DNA from: Gemmatimonadota bacterium
GTDB taxonomy: Bacteria > Gemmatimonadota > Gemmatimonadetes > Longimicrobiales > Gaopeijiaceae
NCBI GenBank assembly: GCA_028873815.1
Contig: JAPPNN010000004.1
Span: forward strand, 144,829 to 208,828
DNA: 64,000 bases
Direction of reading: 5' to 3'
In this document: one piece after another, positions 57,192-64,000 of the stretch
Position numbering within the stretch: the first letter of the stretch is position 1
How the letters are laid out: each line of letters starts with the position of its first letter
Notes under the pieces: model-generated
Database searches by the model: none
Told to the model about the DNA's origin: nothing
The model's input: only the letters and a program-made list of their open reading frames with translations
Translations under genes and position numbers: made by a program

Positions 57192-57790
57192 CACAGGTAT
57201 ACCTGGAAGTACAGGAACGGCCATACCAGCACCACAAAGTACCAGAACAGCGCAACCACAGACAGGTGTTCCCGGGTGAGTCTGCCCGACTGCAGGCGCA
57301 GCCATGCCCATCCCAGGAGGCCGATCGCGACGACCGCGTGGGCGGCGTGCGCCCCGATGATCGTATAGAACAGGCTGCCGTAGAGGGACGAGGTGATCGT
57401 CAGGCCTTCCCGCAGGAGCGCCACCCACTCCACGCCCTGCATTGCCACGAACGCCGCGCCGAACAGGGTCGCCACCATGAGCGGCAGCCCGATGGACTTG
57501 TTGCCGCGCTGATAGGCGCGGTGCGCGAACAGAAGCACGATTCCGCTGAGGATCAGGAACGACGTGTTGACCGCGGTGCGCTCGAAGGGCAGCCGCGGCT
57601 GGTCGGGTGGCGGCCACACCGATCCCACGGCACGCGCCTTCACGATGAGAAAGCCCGAGATGAACCCCGCGAACAGCATGACCTCGACGAATACGGCGAG
57701 CAGCATGCCCAGCACGCCGTTCGACACCATCTTCTCGGGCCGGCGCGGCCTCGGCCGGAACGGTATGATCCTCGCCCCGGCGGTCATCAC
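57191..57790 (-). CDS. Cytochrome c oxidase subunit III-like (second copy)
   Basis: VEVMLFAGFISGFLIVKARA ... RTAVNTSFLILSGI ... GSLFYTIIGAHAAHAVVAIGLL ... VALFWYFVVLVWPFLYFQVYL. Confidence 0.88.
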   Translation of the reverse strand: MMTAGARIIPFRPRPRRPEKMVSNGVLGMLLAVFVEVMLFAGFISGFLIVKARAVGSVWPPPDQPRLPFERTAVNTSFLILSGIVLLFAHRAYQRGNKSIGLPLMVATLFGAAFVAMQGVEWVALLREGLTITSSLYGSLFYTIIGAHAAHAVVAIGLLGWAWLRLQSGRLTREHLSVVALFWYFVVLVWPFLYFQVYL

Positions 57791-58494
57791 GCCTCCTGCG
57801 GTCCCACGAGCCGATCCCGGATCCGACTCACACCCGGCAGCCTCATCAGCATGCCCACCAGCGGCCCGAGCAGGCTGCGCACGATCGGAATGTGGCTGAG
57901 CGTCTCGAACAACAGGATCAGCACGCCGATCGACAGGATAATCGCCACGGCGTTGGTTCCGACCGCGACGAGCACGAGCACCGTCCAGAACGCGGCATGC
58001 GCGAAGTTGTAGCCTCCCGGCAGGAGGTTGTCGATGGACTTCTCGGTCGGCACGATGCTGGCATGCACGACATCATCGGCATGCTCGTCCTCGGCGTGCA
58101 CCTCCGGGAGCCCCCGGTCCACCGCCTCCTTGGCGGCCAGATTCTCCCACATGCGCCCGTCGTGCAGCTGCACGTCCGGCGCCACCCCGCCCCAGAAGAG
58201 CGCCAGCAGGAGCACCGATGCGGCCAGGAAGATCTTGGCGATCGGGCGCTCGATCGACAGGTGCATGAAGTGCTTCACGACCAGCCCGGCCTTCCAGACC
58301 GCGATCCCGAACGCCGTGATCAGGGTCAGGGTCAAACCGACGCCGATCTGCCGCCCGAAGATCTCGATTTGCGCGTCGATCCTCTCGCCCACCAGGGGGC
58401 CGGCGATGCTTATCGCCAGCAGGACGAGCAGCAGCAGGTAGACTTTGACGTAGTGGTTGCCGAAGAATCCCGAGTCTTCCGAGTGACCGGCCAT
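57787..58494 (-). CDS. Cytochrome c oxidase subunit IV-like protein with long C-terminal extension
   Basis: NHYVKVYLLLLVLLAISIAGPLVGE ... LTLITAFGIAVWKAGLVVKHFMHLSIERPIAKIFLAASVLLLALFWGGVAPD; plus ~120 aa beyond. Confidence 0.8.
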   Translation of the reverse strand: MAGHSEDSGFFGNHYVKVYLLLLVLLAISIAGPLVGERIDAQIEIFGRQIGVGLTLTLITAFGIAVWKAGLVVKHFMHLSIERPIAKIFLAASVLLLALFWGGVAPDVQLHDGRMWENLAAKEAVDRGLPEVHAEDEHADDVVHASIVPTEKSIDNLLPGGYNFAHAAFWTVLVLVAVGTNAVAIILSIGVLILLFETLSHIPIVRSLLGPLVGMLMRLPGVSRIRDRLVGPQEA

Positions 58495-58497
58495 GGG

Positions 58498-59067
58498 CTA
58501 TTTCGCGATGTAGAGCAGGGGGAACAGGAAGATCCAGACGATGTCCACGAAGTGCCAGTAGATCCCGATCAGTTCGACGCGGTGGAGCTCGATGTTCTTC
58601 GCAGCGTCGCGCGCAACGATGAACATGATGGCGGCCCCCGCGATCACGTGGAAGGCGTGCAGCCCCGCGGCCGAATAGTAGAACGCCCAGAAACCGTTCG
58701 AGGTGATCGTGTAGCCGTGGCTGATCTCGTACCACCACTCGTAGGTCTTGATGCCGATGAAGGTGGCGGCCCCCCCGATGGTGCAGTAGAGCCACCGCGC
58801 CGCCTTCCTGCCGTCACCGCGCTCGGCTGCCTGGTGCGCCAGCACGGCGGTGAGACTCGACGTAAGCAGAACGAAGGTGTTGACCGCCCCGATCGTGGTG
58901 TTCGTCACCGCGGCGGCGTCCGCCCACTCCGGGTGACCCAGGCGGAACATGACATACGACGCCAGCAGTCCGCCGAAGATGACGACTTCCGAGGCCAGGA
59001 CCCACCACACGGCGAGCTTGCCGGTGGCGATCCCGGTTGCGGCACGGGTGGTCGCGATCGGCCTCAT
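58498..59067 (-). CDS. Cytochrome c oxidase subunit III
   Basis: LAVWWVLASEVVIFGGLLASYVMFR ... SNGFWAFYYSAAGLHAFHVIAGAAIMF ... GIYWHFVDIVWIFLFPLLYIAK. Confidence 0.93.
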   Translation of the reverse strand: MRPIATTRAATGIATGKLAVWWVLASEVVIFGGLLASYVMFRLGHPEWADAAAVTNTTIGAVNTFVLLTSSLTAVLAHQAAERGDGRKAARWLYCTIGGAATFIGIKTYEWWYEISHGYTITSNGFWAFYYSAAGLHAFHVIAGAAIMFIVARDAAKNIELHRVELIGIYWHFVDIVWIFLFPLLYIAK

Positions 59068-59122
59068 GCCGTCGCGCTCGCGCTAGTGGGCAGGGATACG
59101 ACGCGGGAATGCGTGCGGAGCA

Positions 59123-60853
59123 TCAGGAGCCTCTTGGGGAGGGTTCGTTCTGCGGCCAGTAGTCGTCCTCGCGGTCCGGCACGCTGTATTCGTAGGGGCC
59201 GCGGTAGACGACCGGCATCTCGTCCGGACGCCAGTTGCCGTGCGGTGGGGGGGATTCGGTGGTCCACTCGAGCGAGTTCGCCTTCCACGGATTCTTCGGG
59301 GCCTTCGGTCCGTGGCGAATGGTCTTGTACCAGTTGTAGAAGAAGACGAACTGGAAGGCGAGCATGACCAGGAGCGACCCCGTGGCGAGCACGCGCATGT
59401 CCTGGAACCAGTCGAGCGCCAGTTCGGGGAAGTGGCTGTAGTTGTAGATCCTGCGGTGCTGTCCGCCCATCCCGAGCACGAAGAGCGGGATGAAGATCAT
59501 GTTGAAGGGTATGATGGTCCCCCAGAAGTGGATCTTGCCGAGCCGGTCGTCCATCATCTTCCCGAACATCTTCGGGAACCAGTAGGTGATGGCCGCAAAG
59601 GCCCCAATGATCGCGATCGGGAAGAACGTGTAGTGGAAGTGGGCCAGCACGAAGTAGGTGTCGTGGAAGTAGATGTCGGCACCCGCCGCGCCCAGGAAGA
59701 TCCCGGTCACACCCCCGATCAGGAATGTCGCCACGAAGGCGAGCGCCCACAGCATGGGCGTGTTGAGCGTGATCGATCCCCCATACAGCGTGGCAATGTA
59801 AACGAAGCACAACTCCGCAATGGGGACCGAGATCAATAGCGTGGTGATGGTGAAGATGTTCGCCATGCGCGGGTCGATTCCCGCGATGAACTGGTGGTGC
59901 GCCCACACGAAGAAGCTCAGCACGCCCGTGGCCACGACCGTGAAGATGACGGTCCGGTAGGCGAAGACCTTCTTGCGCGCGAAGGTCGTGATGATCTCGA
60001 TCACGACCCCCATCGCCGGGAGCAGCACGACGTAGACCTCCGGGTGGCCGAAGAACCAGAAGAGGTGCTGCCACAGGATCGGGTCACCGCCCATGGCCGG
60101 ATTGAAGAACCCGGTCCCGATCGTCTGGTCGAAGATGAGCATGATCGCGCCGGCCAGCAGCGGTCCGACGGACAGCATGAAAAGGATGCTGGCGACGACG
60201 ATCATCCACACCACGATCGGCACGTCGAAGGCGCGCATGCCGGGCGCACGCGAGTTCATCAGTGTGGTGATGAAGTTGATCCCGCCCAGCAGAAACGCCA
60301 CGAACTCCAGTCCCACCCCTATCACCCACAGGGTACTCCCAAGGGGTGTGAGGTTGTAGGTAGAGTCCGCCGATAGCGGTGGATAGGCGGTCCACGCGCC
60401 GGCGAATCCTCCTCCCTCGACCACCAGTGACGCAAGAATGACGATCGTGCTGACGAAGAAGACCTGGAAGGACAGCCGGTTGACCTTGGGGAACACCATG
60501 TCGTCGGCGCCGACCATGAGCGGGATCAGGTAGTTCCCGAAGGCGGCCAGCAGGACGGGCATGGCCACCCAGAAGATCATGATCGTGCCGTGGTTCGTGA
60601 CGAGGGCGTTGTATTCGCCCGGCGAGACCATCCCGAAGCCGGGCACGTCGATGCCCGGGAAGGCCAGTTGCATGCGGAACACGTACGCCATGAACCCGCC
60701 GACCAGCGCCATGAACATGCCCGTGAACATGTACTGCATGGCGATGACCTTGTGGTCCGTGGACCAGAGGTACTTCAGCCACCCCTGGGGACCGTGGTCC
60801 GCGTGGTCGTCGTGGTGATGGCCGTGTGTCAGATCGACCGCTGGCTCAACCAT
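59123..60853 (-). CDS. ctaD: Cytochrome c oxidase subunit I
   Basis: STDHKVIAMQYMFTG, HGTIMIFWVAMPVL, WQHLFWFFGHPEVYVVLLPAMGV, WAHHQFIAGI, HDTYFVLAHFHYTF. Confidence 0.97.
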   Translation of the reverse strand: MVEPAVDLTHGHHHDDHADHGPQGWLKYLWSTDHKVIAMQYMFTGMFMALVGGFMAYVFRMQLAFPGIDVPGFGMVSPGEYNALVTNHGTIMIFWVAMPVLLAAFGNYLIPLMVGADDMVFPKVNRLSFQVFFVSTIVILASLVVEGGGFAGAWTAYPPLSADSTYNLTPLGSTLWVIGVGLEFVAFLLGGINFITTLMNSRAPGMRAFDVPIVVWMIVVASILFMLSVGPLLAGAIMLIFDQTIGTGFFNPAMGGDPILWQHLFWFFGHPEVYVVLLPAMGVVIEIITTFARKKVFAYRTVIFTVVATGVLSFFVWAHHQFIAGIDPRMANIFTITTLLISVPIAELCFVYIATLYGGSITLNTPMLWALAFVATFLIGGVTGIFLGAAGADIYFHDTYFVLAHFHYTFFPIAIIGAFAAITYWFPKMFGKMMDDRLGKIHFWGTIIPFNMIFIPLFVLGMGGQHRRIYNYSHFPELALDWFQDMRVLATGSLLVMLAFQFVFFYNWYKTIRHGPKAPKNPWKANSLEWTTESPPPHGNWRPDEMPVVYRGPYEYSVPDREDDYWPQNEPSPRGS

Positions 60854-60868
60854 ACTCCGTACTCCGTT

Positions 60869-61630
60869 CTAGCTGCCGGGCGAGGGCGCATTCGCCTCCG
60901 CTGCCGCGGCTGTCACCGCCGGCGCGTTCGCCGCCACCCAGGCTGCGTGTTCTTCGGCCGTCTCCACCATCACCCTGGCCGCCATGACTCCGTGACCGAA
61001 GCCGCAGATCTCCGCGCACTGCACGTCGAACTCTCCCGTCACGGTCGGCTGGAACCAGCCGGTGATGCTGCGGCCCGGGATCGCGTCCTGCTTGATGCGC
61101 CATACCGGGACCGAGAAGCTGTGGAGGACGTCCGTCGCCTCCAGCTTGAAGTGGTACACCTTCTCGTTCTCGACGTGAAGCTCGTCCACCGTGAAGATGT
61201 CGTCCGGCGTATCCAGTTCGCCGTCCACGCCGGGGTGCTGGAACGTCCAGGCCCACTGCTGGCCGATGACCCGGATCACCGCGTCCGGATTGTCCGGCAG
61301 CGTCATCTTGATGTTGTTCCAGACCTTGAACGACACCACGATGATGAGCACGTCGAAGACCAGCACCGCCAGGTGGGGATAGGTGATCCACCGCTTGTGT
61401 TTCTTGTTCTTGCCGTCGATGTAGTCGGCCCTGCGTCCGTCCCCCTTCGCCCTGAACCGCATGATGAAGTACACGAATATGAGCTCGGCGGCGAGGAACC
61501 ACACCCCGACCACCACCAGCACGAGAAGGATCAGGAAATCGATGTCACCGGCGTAGGAAGACCCGATCCGGATCAGGCCGATGTCGTCGAAAAAGTACCC
61601 GGCGCGCTCCCAGAAGCTCATTTCGTTCAT
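60869..61630 (-). CDS. ctaC: Cytochrome c oxidase subunit II
   Basis: IGQQWAWTFQHPGVDGELDTPDDIFTVDELHVEN, VLHSFSVPVWRIKQDAIPGR, CuA site DVQCAEICGFGHGVM. Confidence 0.95.
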   Translation of the reverse strand: MNEMSFWERAGYFFDDIGLIRIGSSYAGDIDFLILLVLVVVGVWFLAAELIFVYFIMRFRAKGDGRRADYIDGKNKKHKRWITYPHLAVLVFDVLIIVVSFKVWNNIKMTLPDNPDAVIRVIGQQWAWTFQHPGVDGELDTPDDIFTVDELHVENEKVYHFKLEATDVLHSFSVPVWRIKQDAIPGRSITGWFQPTVTGEFDVQCAEICGFGHGVMAARVMVETAEEHAAWVAANAPAVTAAAAEANAPSPGS

Positions 61631-61643
61631 TGCGGCAAATCGT

Positions 61644-61826
61644 TCATTGCAGGAAGAAGTTGTAGACGACCGCCGAGCCGATGAATCCCACAGCCAGCAA
61701 GACCGTCCAGCGCAGCGTCTTCTTCGCGAAGATGATCGCCTCGTTGCTCTCGTCAGAGGGCGCCGCGGGGATCTCGGCCGCCAGCTCGGCGTGCGTCGGT
61801 TTGTCCGAAGGCGGGTTTGCTGCCAT
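61644..61826 (-). CDS. Single-TM small protein within cox operon
   Basis: 60 aa, ...EAIIFAKKTLRWTVLLAVGFIGSAVVYNFFLQ, between ctaC and the cytochrome c gene. Confidence 0.65.
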   Translation of the reverse strand: MAANPPSDKPTHAELAAEIPAAPSDESNEAIIFAKKTLRWTVLLAVGFIGSAVVYNFFLQ

Positions 61827-61832
61827 GGCTGT

Positions 61833-62849
61833 TCAGCGGCTGAGGGTGTAGACGTAGGCGGCGACGGCGCGCACCTGCTCGTCGGTGAGCGGCATGCCCG
61901 CGCGGGGCTGCATGAGCCCGGGGTGCTCCACGGGCTGGGGAACCCCGGTCATGATGATGTCGACGATCGATTCGTACTCGCCGTCGATGTTGAGCCACAC
62001 GTCGTCGGTGAGGTTCGGGGCCAGCGGTCCGCCCGGGCCTTCGCGCAAGTGGCAGGTGAAGCAGATCCCCGTGTTGCCGTTGAAGATCTCCTGTCCCTCC
62101 TGGGCCATGGCGACCGTAACGCCTTCCGGCAGAATGGCGGGGTCGACCTCGAGCGGAGCCAGCGGCGGCGGCGGCGGGGCGGGCGCCCTGCGCGGCAGCC
62201 GCTGCATGGTCATGATGTAGGCGGTCACGTCGTCGATGCGCTCGTCGGTGAAGCCCGTCATGGCGGCGCGCATGTTCGCCCCGAAGCCGTCTCCGCCGGC
62301 GCCGCGCACGCCGTCCCGGTACTTCCGCAGCGACGATGCGATGTACCAGTCGCCCAGGTGAAGCAGCGAAGGAGCGGCGAGCGTCTCCAGGCCCCGGCCG
62401 TCCCGTCCGTGGCAGTTCGCGCAGAGAAGCAGGTAGTCCTCCTCGCCGGTCGCCACGTCGCCCTCGAAGGTAGCGGGCGGATCGGGGATCGGGAGACTGT
62501 ACACGTACGCGATGACGGCCTCGATGTCTTCGTCTTCCGCGATCAGCGCCCGCGACATCGGACGCATGCGCAGCCCCTCGGCGTCCTGGTAGTGATAGCC
62601 GCGCTGACCGCTGCGGAACTTGTCGATCTGGGTATTGAGGTACCACTGCGACGCCCCCGCGATGGCCGGCGCCCCCAGTACCTCGTCGCCCTCGCCCTCG
62701 TCGCCGTGACAGGGGGCGCAGGTGTCGAAGAGCTGCTCGCCGCGAGCCACCAGGGCGTCCGCACCGCTGCAGGCTGTGGTGATTGCAGACAGGATGACCG
62801 CTGCCAAGGCGGGACGGAAGGATGATTGCCCTGTCAGGAACCGCGTCAT
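61833..62849 (-). CDS. Triheme c-type cytochrome
   Basis: Three CxxCH motifs: FDTCAPCHGDEGEG, LLCANCHGRDG, GICFTCHLREG; lipobox-like ITTACSG. Confidence 0.93.
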   Translation of the reverse strand: MTRFLTGQSSFRPALAAVILSAITTACSGADALVARGEQLFDTCAPCHGDEGEGDEVLGAPAIAGASQWYLNTQIDKFRSGQRGYHYQDAEGLRMRPMSRALIAEDEDIEAVIAYVYSLPIPDPPATFEGDVATGEEDYLLLCANCHGRDGRGLETLAAPSLLHLGDWYIASSLRKYRDGVRGAGGDGFGANMRAAMTGFTDERIDDVTAYIMTMQRLPRRAPAPPPPPLAPLEVDPAILPEGVTVAMAQEGQEIFNGNTGICFTCHLREGPGGPLAPNLTDDVWLNIDGEYESIVDIIMTGVPQPVEHPGLMQPRAGMPLTDEQVRAVAAYVYTLSR

Positions 62850-63042
62850 GAGTCCTCGCCCGGCGGGCTGTTGGTCCGGTAAATGTGCATCCCTTAAAGT
62901 CGCCAATCCGGCGCGCGGATTCTAGCGACCTGTGTTCCGGCGGGCAATCCCGGCAGCCGCCCGGCAGCCCCGGGAGCGGCCCGTCAACCGGTTGGGGCGG
63001 ACGGTTCGGGCGCGGGCGGATTGCGGCGGGACTGCGGCAGCA

Positions 63043-63486
63043 CTACGGCGCAGACGGCGGGCCGCGCCGCAATCTGCCCCGCGTGGTCACGACGATCGCG
63101 CCTCCGCCGTACCCCGTGCCGAACCGGATGGTGGCATCCGCCGCGCTCATGAACTCGATGAGCTGCACGTCTCCGATGGGGATCTGTGCCAGGTCCTCGC
63201 GCGTGCTTTGCACCCGGCCGTCTATCACGACACCCACGACGGGATTCGGGTTGGCGGGAGTCCGGCTGGGACGCGATCGAAGCCATTGGGGACGCAGGAG
63301 GCTGATCGCCTCCATGACGTCGTCCACCGAGGTTTCCTGGAGTTCCTCGGGCGTGAGCTGATTCCGGCGGGACGTGGGTGACGAGCCTTCTCCTGTGGTC
63401 GCGCACGCGGTCGCGCCTCCGAGCGTGATAAACGCCGCGAGGGCGAAAACCGTCGCCCTGCTTCCCAAATCATTGGACTTCGTCAA
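63043..63486 (-). CDS. Small lipoprotein with TonB plug-like domain (no barrel)
   Basis: GGATACATT lipobox; TSVDDVMEAISLLRPQWLRSRP ... VVGVVIDGRVQSTREDLAQIPIGDVQLIEFMSAADATIRFGTGYGGGAIVVTTRGR. Confidence 0.75.
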   Translation of the reverse strand: MTKSNDLGSRATVFALAAFITLGGATACATTGEGSSPTSRRNQLTPEELQETSVDDVMEAISLLRPQWLRSRPSRTPANPNPVVGVVIDGRVQSTREDLAQIPIGDVQLIEFMSAADATIRFGTGYGGGAIVVTTRGRLRRGPPSAP

Positions 63487-63490
63487 GACA

Positions 63491-64000
63491 CTACTCCTTC
63501 TGTGCGGTAACGACCGGCAGCACCACGTAGGAAAGGTGGCCGGGCGAGTGATGAACCGAGTTGCGCGCGATCACCCACTCCGTCTCGTCGTAATTACTAC
63601 CACCGGTGTTCAGATTGCGTTCCCACCGGGGGAAGCTCGAAGAGGTGATTTCCAGGCGGATCCGGTGGCCCGGCATGAATTGATTCGCCGTAGCCTGGAG
63701 GTCGATCCGGACCTCGTACACTTCTCCTTCCTCCATCCAGACCTTGCGGTCGTAGCCTTCGCGGTAGCGGGCTCGCTGGATACCCTCTTGGACATTCACA
63801 GGGGTGCCGTTGGGTTGCACGTCCACCAGCTTGGCGACGAAGTCGGTGTCGCGCGCGTCCGAGGAGACATGCAGGATCAGCTCGATGGGGCCGGTCACCT
63901 CCAGCGCCTCGGCGAGCGGCTCCGAAGTGTAGACCAGAACGTCGTCGCGGTCCTCCACGGCCGACTGGTCGAAGCCTCCGGCGGGGGCGTCCGCGGTGCC
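63491..64000 (-). CDS. CocE/NonD family hydrolase, C-terminal part (X-Pro dipeptidyl-peptidase C-terminal domain); cut by window edge
   Basis: GPIELILHVSSDARDTDFVAKLVDVQPNGTPVNVQEGIQRARYREGYDRK ... FMPGHRIRLEITSSSFPRWERNLNTGG; frame open to 64000 (GTADAPAGGFDQSAVEDRDD). Confidence 0.85.
   Translation of the reverse strand, partial: GTADAPAGGFDQSAVEDRDDVLVYTSEPLAEALEVTGPIELILHVSSDARDTDFVAKLVDVQPNGTPVNVQEGIQRARYREGYDRKVWMEEGEVYEVRIDLQATANQFMPGHRIRLEITSSSFPRWERNLNTGGSNYDETEWVIARNSVHHSPGHLSYVVLPVVTAQKE

Noticed and set aside
1-64000. tRNA, rRNA, IS element, integrase, toxin-antitoxin or prophage genes
   Set aside because: None recognised on either strand; apart from the DUF4143 ATPase the region reads as chromosomal metabolic genes.

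Overview
The window is a GC-rich, densely coding bacterial chromosome segment. I infer Gemmatimonadota-like content from the CarboxypepD_reg TonB receptors, DUF4159, orphan plug proteins, S9 peptidases and CehA/McbA hydrolase; this needs a marker-gene check. I support about 54 protein-coding genes. I see no rRNA, tRNA, CRISPR array, IS element or prophage. Main content: a HAE1-type RND efflux pair whose adaptor gene carries an apparent 1-nt frameshift; two TonB-dependent receptors; an NCS2 permease with an extra C-terminal domain; a four-gene minus-strand cluster of two GcvT/DmdA-superfamily proteins and two PYROXD2/CrtI-like FAD oxidoreductases; an AAA/DUF4143 ATPase behind an unusual 23-bp periodic array; cysD and cysNC separated by two unrelated genes; a Tat-type gluconate-dehydrogenase-like pair; a DUF1326/DUF2182 pair; lutABC; a minus-strand acyl-CoA module containing an Nramp-fold transporter without the canonical metal motifs; a Tat-type alpha-hydroxy-acid dehydrogenase with a CxxCH motif; and a cytochrome c oxidase operon with two subunit III genes and a triheme cytochrome c. 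The best candidates for something undescribed are the GcvT/oxidoreductase cluster (16.0-21.7 kb), the 4 x 23-bp array at 21747-21838, and the divergent Nramp-fold transporters. All family calls come from reading the translated sequences; no database search was run.
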